A stretch of DNA of 26,808 nucleotides from CAYNFH01 sp964396385 (GTDB lineage Bacteria > Armatimonadota > Chthonomonadetes > Chthonomonadales > CAJBBX01), in the NCBI GenBank assembly GCA_964396385.1, contig CAYNFH010000070.1, positions 1 to 26,808 of the forward strand, read 5' to 3'. Below, piece after piece: positions 7,369 through 14,966 of this stretch; positions within the stretch are counted from its first letter, which is position 1; every line of letters starts with the position of its first letter. The position numbers were made by a program, and so were the translations under genes. The notes under the pieces are model-generated. The model did not search any database, had not been told where the DNA came from, and saw only the letters and a program-made list of their open reading frames with translations.

Positions 7369-8508
7369 CGGTGGGAGGCTTGGTGGCCGGCGGTCCGCGC
7401 GGTGCGGCCCGGCCTGACCTTTGCGCGGTTTGCAGGGACCACGGGCGCCGTTGCGCTCACGCCCTTCTGTTCCTCGGGCTGCCTCTGCGCGGAGGAGCGG
7501 GCCGCGAGAGAGCTGGACCTGACGCCGCTCCGGCTGCGCCCGGCTATTGGCGCGGCGGAGTACGCGGTGCGGCGGATTGCCGGACCGGTGGGAGGGCGGA
7601 AGGCCCGGGACGTGGCGGCGCTCGCGAACTGGGCGGCCGACGCTCTGGCGCCGCCGTCGGTTGCGTATTGCGCGCGAGCGCGACCGCCGATCCGAATAGG
7701 GCGGGGCCTCTGTTCTTACGGTCTATTTGCTGCCGTCCTGGAATCGGGTCCGCTGCGCGGCGCGAAGGCACGGGAGGCGGCGCACACGCGTATCCGGGGC
7801 TGGATAGCGGCGAGGCGGGCGGGCATGGAATACATCCAGGAGCTCGCCGGGGCCCAGCGCACGCCCTACTCCGTTCGGCTACGCCGCGCATCGGAGCTCC
7901 TGCGGGCTGAGCTGGACGAGGGGCTGCTTCCGCTGGAGCGGCTTTTCGTGGCGAAGCGGGCGCGGCCGGGAGATGCCGCGGAGGCAGTGGAGCTGCTCCG
8001 CCACGCCGAGTGGCTGGGCCGCGCCGCTGTCGAGTTTGTGGCGGAGGCGGCGCTGCGCGGCGCGGGAGTGGCGGCCACGCTGCGGGAAGCGCTGCTGGAG
8101 CCGCCGGATGCGGCGCTGGAGGCAACGGCGCTGCGGGAAACGCTCTACCTGGCGCGCTGCGGCCAGGAGCCGTTCCGGCGGTTGGCCGCCTACCGCCTCG
8201 GTGGCGCCGCCGGTGGCCCCGCCCGGTCCACGCTGGCGCAGCTTCTGTACGACCGGAGCCCGCGCGTCGCCGCGATTGCGCTGGCATCGCTCCTGGCATC
8301 CGGGGCGGAGTGGCTGACGGGCACGCTGGCATCGACCTTCCGCAATCTCCAGGACGATGGAGGGGAAGAGACCGCAGCGCTTCGGGCCGTGCTGCTGATG
8401 GAGCTTGCTGAACTGGATCCGGAGGAGGCTGCCGCAGTGGCCGCCGAGGCGCTGGAGTATGCAGGGTCGCCCGAGCTCGTGCGCCAAACGGCCATGAGAG
8501 TTAGGTGA
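7354..8508 (+). CDS. unrecognised protein, probably helical-repeat (HEAT-like)
   Basis: About 384 residues if the TTG at 7354 is used. I do not recognise a family. The N-terminal half has a Cys cluster (PFCSSGCLCAEE, about 38-49). The C-terminal half, from about residue 180, is a series of Ala/Leu/Glu-rich helices with Arg-Leu pairs, as in HEAT or PBS-lyase repeats (FRRLAAYRLGG; SPRVAAIALASLLAS). The start is unsure: TTG codons lie in a TTGAAAA heptad array with no ribosome site, and a GTG at 7402 is possible. Codon use is strongly GC3-rich across the whole frame, which supports coding. A long antisense frame (7544-8332) is a GC shadow. It may be a scaffold protein or part of a larger complex, but nothing in the neighbours points to a role. 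Confidence 0.65.
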   Translation: MKIENRWEAWWPAVRAVRPGLTFARFAGTTGAVALTPFCSSGCLCAEERAARELDLTPLRLRPAIGAAEYAVRRIAGPVGGRKARDVAALANWAADALAPPSVAYCARARPPIRIGRGLCSYGLFAAVLESGPLRGAKAREAAHTRIRGWIAARRAGMEYIQELAGAQRTPYSVRLRRASELLRAELDEGLLPLERLFVAKRARPGDAAEAVELLRHAEWLGRAAVEFVAEAALRGAGVAATLREALLEPPDAALEATALRETLYLARCGQEPFRRLAAYRLGGAAGGPARSTLAQLLYDRSPRVAAIALASLLASGAEWLTGTLASTFRNLQDDGGEETAALRAVLLMELAELDPEEAAAVAAEALEYAGSPELVRQTAMRVR

Positions 8509-8569
8509 TAGGTTACAGGAGCGGTGAGTACGACTTTGCGGTAGGCCCTACGCACCCGTTCTTCCCTGG

Positions 8570-8597
8570 AACCTCTCACCTCTCACCTCTCACCTAT
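8570..8597. repeat. heptad tandem repeat, ACCTCTC type, with upstream inverse arm
   Basis: Three CCTCTCA units; a degenerate inverse (GAGAGTTAGGTGATAGGT) lies at 8497-8514 across the stop codon of the 7354 gene. It sits between two converging genes and touches the end of the GH4 gene. Confidence 0.7.
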
Positions 8598-9889
8598 TGC
8601 AGCGGTGGAATGTAGTCCCCGTGGGCGGCGAGGAGATCGTCCACCAGGGACCAGATCTCGTCCAGCGTGAGCTCGGCGGCCGTGTGAGGGTCCATCATCG
8701 CCGCCTGGTAGACGTACTGCTTCTTCCCGGTTAGCGCTGCCTCCACCGCCAGCGACTGCACGTTCACGTTGGTCATGATGATGGCCGCAAGCTGCTTGGG
8801 CACCGCGCCGATGGCAGTCGGCTGCACGCCGTTCTTGTCCACCAGGCAGGGCACCTCCACGCAGCAGTCCTCCGGCAGGTTCGTGATGAGGTCATTGTTG
8901 CGGACATTGCCGTAGATCACGCGCGGCACGTCCGTCTCCATGGAGTGGATGATGAGCGAGCCGTACTCGTGGCTGCGGTGCACCTCCACCGGCTCGTCAC
9001 TCTCGAACCGGGCCTTCATGGCGTGCCAGCCCTCAATCTGATGGATACAGCGGCTTATGTACTCGTCCAGCGGCACGTTGAACCGCTCGATGAGCTCCGG
9101 CCGGTCCCGCCGGATGAAGTGGGGACAGTACTCCGCGAAGTGCTCGCTGGACTCTGTGACGAAGTAACCCAGCCGCAGAAGCATCTCATACCGGACGCGG
9201 TTCCAGTCCGGCACGCGCCCATCCTCCACCACCTTGCGGATGAGCGGATAGAGGTCCTGGCCGTTGCGCTCGAAGCGGAGGTAGAAGGCCATGTGGTTGA
9301 TGCCCGCGCAGAGGTAGTTGATCTCCTCCGGCGGGATCCCAATGTCGTGCGCAAGCTGATGCGCCGTGCCCTGCACGCTGTGACACAGCCCCACCGTGCG
9401 GATGCGCGTGGCGCTGTTGACGGCCCAGCAGAGCATGGCCATGGGGTTCGTGTAGTTGAGGAACTGCACGTTGGGGCACAGCTCCTCCATGTCCCGGCAC
9501 ATATCCAGCATCACGGGGATGGTGCGGAGAGCGCGCATGATGCCGCCTATGCCCAGCGTATCCGCGATGGTCTGCCGCAGGCCGTACTTCTTGGGGACCT
9601 CGAAGTCGATCTCCGTGCCCGGCTTGTAGCCGCCTACCTGGATCATGTTGATGACGTAGTCCGCGCCGTCCAGGGCGGCGCGGCGGTCCGTGTGCGCCGT
9701 GATCCGGGGCCGGGCGTCCACGGCGCGCGCCACCTTGTGGGCCACGAGCTCCGAGGTCTTGAGCCGCTCGGCGTCGATGTCCGTCAGGGCAACGTGGGAC
9801 TCGGCCAGCTCCGGGAAGCTGAGGATGTCGCCGAGCAGGTTCTTGGCGAACACCGTGCTTCCGGCGCCGATCATCGTTATCTTGGGCAA
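8594..9889 (-). CDS. glycoside hydrolase family 4, alpha-galactosidase-like
   Basis: 431 residues. GH4 enzymes use NAD+ and a divalent metal in an oxidation-elimination mechanism. Visible features are the dinucleotide motif MIGAGSTVF at 6-14, NYTNPM at 145-150 (Asn contacts substrate), the metal-binding Cys169 in GLCHSVQG, and His199 in GINHM. This pattern fits MelA-type alpha-galactosidases or alpha-galacturonidases rather than 6-phospho-beta-glucosidases, but the exact sugar cannot be read from the sequence. The start chosen is a TTG at 9889 with AGAGGAG 7-8 bases before it; the frame upstream to 9970 is translated repeat. It follows the Dabb gene on the same strand and is probably cotranscribed with it. 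Confidence 0.9.
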   Translation of the reverse strand: MPKITMIGAGSTVFAKNLLGDILSFPELAESHVALTDIDAERLKTSELVAHKVARAVDARPRITAHTDRRAALDGADYVINMIQVGGYKPGTEIDFEVPKKYGLRQTIADTLGIGGIMRALRTIPVMLDMCRDMEELCPNVQFLNYTNPMAMLCWAVNSATRIRTVGLCHSVQGTAHQLAHDIGIPPEEINYLCAGINHMAFYLRFERNGQDLYPLIRKVVEDGRVPDWNRVRYEMLLRLGYFVTESSEHFAEYCPHFIRRDRPELIERFNVPLDEYISRCIHQIEGWHAMKARFESDEPVEVHRSHEYGSLIIHSMETDVPRVIYGNVRNNDLITNLPEDCCVEVPCLVDKNGVQPTAIGAVPKQLAAIIMTNVNVQSLAVEAALTGKKQYVYQAAMMDPHTAAELTLDEIWSLVDDLLAAHGDYIPPLQ

Positions 9890-9903
9890 TGGAGGTCTCC
9901 TCT

Positions 9904-9969
9904 GGACGGATGACGGAAGACGGATGACGGACTGATCCGGAACCGTCACCCGTCCGCGGTCCTCCGTCA
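9904..9969. repeat. heptad repeat with inverted arms, GACGGAT type
   Basis: Four GACGGAT-type units, then a degenerate inverse (CCGTCACCCGTCCGC, TCCTCCGTCAC). It fills the spacer between the Dabb gene and GH4 and touches the Dabb stop codon. A relative lies at 26364-26420. Confidence 0.75.
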
Positions 9970-10278
9970 CTCTTCCGGCCAGCGGCCTATCTCGTAATCT
10001 ATCGCGATGACGTCCTCACGGATAGGAGTGAGGAAATTCAGTACGACGTCCTGGTGGGCGGGGTGGGGGCCGTACGCCTCCAGAGCTGCGCGATCCGTGA
10101 ACCGCACCACCAGCCCGCACTGGAATCCCTGCGCCCGGGTAGAGAAGTTCTCCCCGCAGGTAAGGTCCACGATTCCGGGGATCTGCTGCTTGAGTCTCTG
10201 GAGGGCGCCGATGGCGGCGGCAATGGCGGTGGGGTCCGCGCCTTCCTTCCACTTGAACAGCACCACGTGCTCGACCAT
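9967..10278 (-). CDS. Dabb (stress-responsive alpha/beta barrel) domain protein
   Basis: 103 residues, a single Dabb domain of normal size. Features are the opening MVEHVVLFKWKEG, the helix with LQRLKQQIPGIVDL, FQCGLVVRFTDRAALEAY, and HPAHQDVV near the end. Dabb proteins are small dimeric barrels; functions are varied and often unknown. Start ATG at 10278, with only a weak ribosome site (GGGGGCAAGCAGG). It precedes GH4 on the same strand. Its location next to a sugar enzyme is common for Dabb genes in such bacteria, but no direct link is visible. Confidence 0.88.
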   Translation of the reverse strand: MVEHVVLFKWKEGADPTAIAAAIGALQRLKQQIPGIVDLTCGENFSTRAQGFQCGLVVRFTDRAALEAYGPHPAHQDVVLNFLTPIREDVIAIDYEIGRWPEE

Positions 10279-10433
10279 AGCCTGCTTGCCCCCATGCGGC
10301 GGGATTGACGCGCCGACGCGCCTCCCATAGTTCTACCCGAACCGGCCCGTGTCTCCGGCCATAGGCCCCCTATATCCGAAGAAGGATCCGCAAGCGAACG
10401 GTGACCGCGTCCATGGTGGGCCGCTCTACAGCT

Positions 10434-10640
10434 CTAACCATGCGGGTCGGGCGCGGCCGCTCGGTACGTCACCGAACCATCGTCATGCCACACCTCATTT
10501 CGGTCTAGGCCATCCATTAGCGTCTTGTCCCAGATTGCTTGCTCTGCCAACTCCTCATCCCAAGCTCCGGGGTCTTCCTGAAGGGCCGCATAGGCCCGCT
10601 CCGCCTCCTCAAAGATCTATTGCCGCCGGACGGAATCCAT
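10434..10640 (-). pseudogene. broken small gene with in-frame TAG at codon 8
   Basis: On the minus strand a 69-codon frame begins with the ATG at 10640 (MDSVRRQ), meets TAG at 10617-10619, and continues without another stop as IFEEAERAYAALQEDPGAWD and EELAEQAIWDKTLMDGL to a stop at 10434. The part after the TAG is acidic, helical and protein-like, in the manner of small antitoxin or hypothetical proteins. A single CAG to TAG change would explain it. Translation may instead restart downstream, though I see no ribosome site. No toxin partner is visible. The perfect CRP-type dyad at 10649-10666 lies just upstream of the ATG. Confidence 0.6.
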
Positions 10641-10648
10641 TTGGCCAA

Positions 10649-10666
10649 CTGTGATCGGAATCACAG
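10649..10666. promoter_or_regulatory. CRP/FNR-family operator, CTGTGAT-N4-ATCACAG
   Basis: A perfect 7-bp dyad around CGGA, matching the CRP consensus TGTGA-N6-TCACA in all ten positions. Its centre lies at -41.5 from the transcription start predicted by the -10 box at 10687-10692, the position of a class II activator site. It also overlaps the upstream region of the broken gene at 10640. Confidence 0.75.
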
Positions 10667-10683
10667 ACACGCGTGAGGATTCC

Positions 10684-10692
10684 TGATATGAT
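10684..10692 (+). promoter_or_regulatory. extended -10 promoter of the amine-oxidase-like gene
   Basis: TGA followed by TATGAT (10687-10692) forms an extended -10 element; the start would be near 10699, giving an 80-base leader. No -35 box is seen where one is expected, consistent with activator dependence through the dyad at 10649-10666. Confidence 0.6.
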
Positions 10693-10779
10693 CGGCCCTC
10701 AACCACAAGTGGGCGGTCGGGAGAGTTGGGAACCGGCCCGCATGTCCCGATCGCAACACGGAGAACTGGAGGACAGACT

Positions 10780-12384
10780 ATGCGTGGTGCAGAGTTGAAG
10801 GTCGAGATTGCCCCATTGGAGCCGGCCCCGCCACGGTCGGCCCAGTGGGCACGCGGCATTCCGCGGATTCCCGCGCTTCGGGACGAACTCAGGAATGCCA
10901 AGTATCAGCTCCTGGCTCTTACCCCGCTTGAGACGGAGGCTCGAGCCAAGCGTCCCGCGCGCGCGCCAACGGCGTACCGCGCCATTCTGTACGACTACAC
11001 CCGCCAACGTACACTGACCGTAGAAGGACCGGCGGACAATCCGGAAGCAGCAACCATTATTGAGTCGGCGTCCCAACCGCTTACCAACTGGGATGAATTC
11101 GACGCTGCGGTGGCATTAGTCCAGCGCGACGAACGCTTGGGCGCAGAACTCCGGTCCGGAAAGGTCGTGGCATATCCGGCAATGCCGCCCTACGTGGGCA
11201 TCGAGCAGCCTGACGGTCGGGTACAGCGGATCGTCACGGTTGGATTGCACCGCAGCGAGGGCAAGAGCGGTCATCGCATAGTAGGGGTGGACCTCGGGCG
11301 TGGTCAGGTACTGCCGCAGCCCGACGGTGTCCCCCAGGGCGGAGACCTGACCTGCGGGCCGCCTGCCCAGAACAGCTGCGACGCGAACAGCGCCGGACAG
11401 ATGGCGCGTGTGACCATCCGGCAGGGCACAACTGTCCTGTGGACCTTCCAGGTCCTAAGACCATCGGCCTCCACCGGGACCAACGGATCGGGCGTAGAGC
11501 TGCGTTACGTGAACTACCGTGGCAAGTCCGTTCTCTACCGCGCAAACGTGCCGATACTGAACGTCCTGTACGACTCGGACGGGCAGGGGGCGGGATGCGG
11601 ACCGGCCTATCGGGACTGGGAGAACCAGGAGAATTGCTTCCAGGCGAACGGCACAGATCCCGTACCCGGATTCCGGCTCTGCAATGCACCGGCGCAGACC
11701 ATTCTCGACACCGGATCGGACGCAGGCAACTTCCGCGGCGTGGCCGTCTACGTTCATGGCAGCGAAGTAGTGGTCGTCAGCGAGATGTCCGCGGGGTGGT
11801 ACCGCTATATGAGCATGTGGCGTTTCGACGCGAATGGCACCTTGCGTCCCCGGTTCGGGTTCGCCGCCGTGAACAATCCCTGTACGTGCCACCCACACCA
11901 TCACCACTGCTACTGGCGCCTGGACTTCGACATCCAGTCGCCGACACCTAACCTGGTGGAAGAGTTCAACAATCCGCCGCTCTTCCCGCCTCATAACTGG
12001 CACAAGAAGGTGTACGAGATCCGCCGGCCGAAGGACCCCACCCGGCATCGCAAGTGGCGGGTCTCCAACACCAACACGGGCGCCGGATATGAGATCATCC
12101 CGGGTGCCAACGATGGGACGGCCGACGCATTCGGAGTGGGGGACCTCTGGGTGCTGCGGTACCACGGCTCCACGCCCCCTCCCACTGGCGAGGAGGACGA
12201 CGGCCAGCACTTTACGACGACGCCGAGCCTGGCCATGGCGCACATCGACAACTTCAAGAACGGCGAGCTGGTAGAGAACCAGGACGTGGTTGTCTGGTAC
12301 GGGGCCCACTTCCTCCACGACGAGCTCCACGGAGGGAGTACGCCTCACATCGTTGGTCCAGACCTCGTCCCATTCAACTGGTAA
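10780..12384 (+). CDS. divergent copper-amine-oxidase-like protein
   Basis: 534 residues. The C-terminal two thirds follow the copper amine oxidase catalytic domain: VLYRANVPILNVLYDSDG resembles the 'YR.SL.E..VPY.D' segment, and a His cluster CHPHHHHCYWRLDFDI matches HxH-x4-RLD, giving likely copper ligands His373 and His375. A third His near 510 (GAHFLHDE) and the end PDLVPFNW also fit. The cofactor position reads G-W-Y341-R-Y instead of G-N-Y-D/E-Y, so the precursor Tyr is kept but its conserved neighbours are not. No signal peptide is seen. Start at the ATG at 10780, with GGAGGA 6 bases before it. It has an activator-type promoter and appears to be a one-gene unit. Oxidase activity is uncertain. 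Confidence 0.75.
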   Translation: MRGAELKVEIAPLEPAPPRSAQWARGIPRIPALRDELRNAKYQLLALTPLETEARAKRPARAPTAYRAILYDYTRQRTLTVEGPADNPEAATIIESASQPLTNWDEFDAAVALVQRDERLGAELRSGKVVAYPAMPPYVGIEQPDGRVQRIVTVGLHRSEGKSGHRIVGVDLGRGQVLPQPDGVPQGGDLTCGPPAQNSCDANSAGQMARVTIRQGTTVLWTFQVLRPSASTGTNGSGVELRYVNYRGKSVLYRANVPILNVLYDSDGQGAGCGPAYRDWENQENCFQANGTDPVPGFRLCNAPAQTILDTGSDAGNFRGVAVYVHGSEVVVVSEMSAGWYRYMSMWRFDANGTLRPRFGFAAVNNPCTCHPHHHHCYWRLDFDIQSPTPNLVEEFNNPPLFPPHNWHKKVYEIRRPKDPTRHRKWRVSNTNTGAGYEIIPGANDGTADAFGVGDLWVLRYHGSTPPPTGEEDDGQHFTTTPSLAMAHIDNFKNGELVENQDVVVWYGAHFLHDELHGGSTPHIVGPDLVPFNW

Positions 12385-12404
12385 AGAGAAAGCCAGGATC
12401 TCCG

Positions 12405-12437
12405 GCGCTGAAGCAGCGCCTGCGCCTGCTTCAGCGC
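12405..12437. terminator. 12-bp hairpin after the amine-oxidase-like gene
   Basis: A perfect inverted repeat GCGCTGAAGCAG / CTGCTTCAGCGC with a 9-base loop, 20 bases after the stop codon. No T-tract follows, so it may be a dispersed palindrome or 3'-end stabiliser rather than an intrinsic terminator. Confidence 0.45.
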
Positions 12438-12478
12438 TACGCGCGCCGTTGAGGGCGCCTATCAAAACCTTCCCCTAT

Positions 12479-12526
12479 CCCCCTCCTTCCGAAGGAGGGG
12501 GAACTCCCTCCCCTTAAAGGGGAGGG
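12479..12526. repeat. two palindromes between converging genes
   Basis: CCCCCTCCTTC-C-GAAGGAGGGGG (12479-12501) and a second palindrome of CCCTCCCCTT with AAGGGGAGGG (12506-12526). They lie between the converging genes ending at 12384 and 12575. They resemble widely dispersed genomic palindromes. Confidence 0.65.
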
Positions 12527-12574
12527 TTGGAGAGGGGTTCTACTAGAGGCTCTAAGCGCGCCAAGCCGAACGAT

Positions 12575-14506
12575 TCAAGGCACAAACAACAGATAGAATG
12601 GTCCTGAAAGCTCCGCGCTCCCAGGCGCTACAAAGTTATCCATAAACGCTCCAGTCGAAGCGTCGTACCGCTTCACGCTGTTGTCGCCTTTGCTGCACAC
12701 GTACAGGTTTCCGTCCGGACCAAAGGTCAGCCCCCATGGCGTGCTGATGCCGCCTGCACCCGGCGCCACGAAATTCGCGCCTGTCTGGCCGTCGGCGGGA
12801 AACGGATGACCGGTCACATTATATCGCTTGACACTGTTGTCACCAGAGCTAGAAACATAGAGATTCCCGTCGCCGTCGAAAGCCAGTCCGGTCGGCCGGG
12901 ATAGTCCGCCGCTGCCGGCCGTAACGAAGTCCCCCAGGTACGTCACCGCCTGAGTAATGATGTCCAGCCCCCATCGCTTGACGTTGTCCGTAAGCCGGCT
13001 GGCCACATAGAGCACGTCATACGTTCCCTCGCGGCGGAAGAGAAGACCTTCCGGTCCCCGGAGCCCCGTCACTCCTCCGGCCGCGATGAGGCTGACCCAA
13101 TCCCCGGTAGTCCCGTCATAGCGCTGCACGGTGTCATAGCCGGCATTGTTGTCGTCGTAGCCACTGACGTACAGGTCCTGGTGTCCGCTGCCAATGCGGC
13201 CCGGACCAATTAATGCCGCGCGCGGAATGTAGGGGCGGGAGCTCTGCACGTTTGGAACGAAGGTCGCTCCGGTCCTGCCCGGCGCGGGGAGCGGCGCACC
13301 ACCGCCGTCAAATCGTTTGACGGGTGTCGTGAACGGGCTGTTGCTGCAGGCGAAGACGTTTCCACCGGCGTCGAGGGCCAGCCCATAGGGCTCGCGTATG
13401 CCCGTGAAATCGCCATTCGTCGCGAAGTCGTCGATGTAAAACCCCGAGCTTCCGTCGTAGCGCTTCACCTGATTCGTATATAAGCTGCCGACGTACAAGT
13501 TGGCGTCGGGACCGAATGCAAGCTCTGTGGGCCCTTCCAGGTAGCCAGCGTCCGGCACGACGTGGTCACCCATATCGCTGGAGCCCGCGGACCAATCGAT
13601 TCGCCAGTGCCGGACGTTATTGAACTGGCTGGCGACGTAGAGGTCGGCCCATCCTGGCGAGTCCACGACCGCAAGCCCATAAGGCCCTGCTACGCCCGGA
13701 GCATTCGGCGGGACGGCCCAGCCGAGGCCAAGCCCGGTATCCGCATCGAACATCGCCACAGACGAAGGACTCCAGCAGCTCACGTACAGGACAACTCTGC
13801 CAAGGCCGGCCCCCAAGGCCAGGCCGCGAAAGGTCTGTAACTGCCATCCGTCAAAGACTCCCACCGCGAACCGGGCGCCGCTCTGGCCGGTTCGTGGCCG
13901 CGGCGCGCCCGTCTGGGCATCGTAGCGGAATACGTATGAGAAGCCGTTCTCCACATAGTCGCTCGCCACGTAGAGATCATAGTCGGCGCGGCCAAAGATC
14001 CGTCCGAACAGGATCTCGGACGGGAGGCGGAGTCCCCCGCTTTGATGTGGGATGAAGGTGGCGCCCGTCTGCCCGGATGCCGGCAGCGGCGCGCCCGTGG
14101 TACCGTCGTATCGTTTGACAGTATCGTCGGCGGTACATCCCACGTAAAGGTTACCGTCGGGTCCAAAAGCAAGACCGCGAGGTCCCAACAGGCCGCCGCT
14201 CAGGAACGGGACGAAGTCATCGATGTAGCTGCCGGATACCCCGTCGTACCGCTTGACAGTCGCCGGTGGACTGGCAACGTAGAGATTGCCATCCGGCCCG
14301 AAGGCCATTCCTTGTGGCTGCCGGAGGGCGCCTAGGTCCGTGCCGAGAGGAGCTCCCGTAGCGTCGTCAAACCGCTTGATGGCATGGGTGCCGTTGCTTG
14401 AGACCAGCAAGTCAGCAACTGAGGGACTCGCCGTGGCTGTGAGAGCTGCCAGCGCAATGAGGACCCATAACGCTCGTGTCCTACCTCTTCGTCTGCGTTC
14501 CACCAT
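12575..14506 (-). CDS. secreted NHL-type beta-propeller protein, about 12 repeats
   Basis: 643 residues. The start ATG at 14506 has AAAGGAG 5-6 bases before it; a basic N-terminus (VERRRRGRTR) and hydrophobic stretch end in a signal cleavage near ASPSVA-D. The rest is about twelve repeats of ~50 residues built on 'G.AFGPDGNLYV.S...NSVKRYDG.TG'. Such repeats form propeller blades, so two six-bladed or one larger propeller is possible. Several middle repeats are degenerate: the 'GPDGN' turn is replaced by RADYD, GLGRV or PGWAD. There is no visible sorting signal or catalytic motif. It likely acts outside the cytoplasm as a binding or surface protein. It stands divergent to the glycosidase at 14967. 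Confidence 0.85.
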   Translation of the reverse strand: MVERRRRGRTRALWVLIALAALTATASPSVADLLVSSNGTHAIKRFDDATGAPLGTDLGALRQPQGMAFGPDGNLYVASPPATVKRYDGVSGSYIDDFVPFLSGGLLGPRGLAFGPDGNLYVGCTADDTVKRYDGTTGAPLPASGQTGATFIPHQSGGLRLPSEILFGRIFGRADYDLYVASDYVENGFSYVFRYDAQTGAPRPRTGQSGARFAVGVFDGWQLQTFRGLALGAGLGRVVLYVSCWSPSSVAMFDADTGLGLGWAVPPNAPGVAGPYGLAVVDSPGWADLYVASQFNNVRHWRIDWSAGSSDMGDHVVPDAGYLEGPTELAFGPDANLYVGSLYTNQVKRYDGSSGFYIDDFATNGDFTGIREPYGLALDAGGNVFACSNSPFTTPVKRFDGGGAPLPAPGRTGATFVPNVQSSRPYIPRAALIGPGRIGSGHQDLYVSGYDDNNAGYDTVQRYDGTTGDWVSLIAAGGVTGLRGPEGLLFRREGTYDVLYVASRLTDNVKRWGLDIITQAVTYLGDFVTAGSGGLSRPTGLAFDGDGNLYVSSSGDNSVKRYNVTGHPFPADGQTGANFVAPGAGGISTPWGLTFGPDGNLYVCSKGDNSVKRYDASTGAFMDNFVAPGSAELSGPFYLLFVP

Positions 14507-14811
14507 AGTCTCCTTTCGCCGACCTACACTGAGTAAAGGGATTTCGAGACGCCGACGTTCAGCGCGGATGAGGAGGGTCCGCGGTCTGCGTTGAGTTGCT
14601 CCCGCGCTGCATGCTCACACGGGCAGACCGATGCTGCGGAATTGCAAACTGTTCGACGCGCAGAACCGGTGTTCCTGCTCGCAGGACCGACCATATCTCG
14701 TGCAACCAAGCCGGCCCGGCAGGAGTTGAGGGACCGCTTGCGAAACTAGGATAGACATAGTTCGCGGACGCGCCCCCGCGGTCTGTCAGCAGTTAAGCGA
14801 TGGGTAAACAT

Positions 14812-14867
14812 CGAGTAGCGGCGGGCGTCCCTGCCCGCGCCCGGGCACGGAGGCCCGGGGCTACTCG
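14812..14867. repeat. structured palindromic repeat able to form a three-way junction
   Basis: An outer 8-bp stem (CGAGTAGC 14812-14819 with GCTACTCG 14860-14867) encloses two perfect hairpins: 14821-14826 with 14833-14838, and 14840-14846 with 14853-14859, each with a 6-base loop. In the 460-base spacer 14507-14966 this is the only structure I can support. Confidence 0.7.
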
Positions 14868-14966
14868 GAGAATCGCGGGCATCAAAATGCACTTGACGCA
14901 CCAATAGAGCCGCCGACTAGCGCGAGCGGTGGCTGGCCCGTCCAAAGGGTTACAAGGAGCAGCTTT

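Noticed and set aside
10349..10654. 101-codon plus-strand frame
   Set aside because: Pro/His-rich and antisense to the more convincing broken gene on the minus strand; no ribosome site.
14524..14709. 61-codon minus-strand frame upstream of the propeller gene
   Set aside because: No ribosome site and no recognisable composition; overlaps the leader of a real gene.
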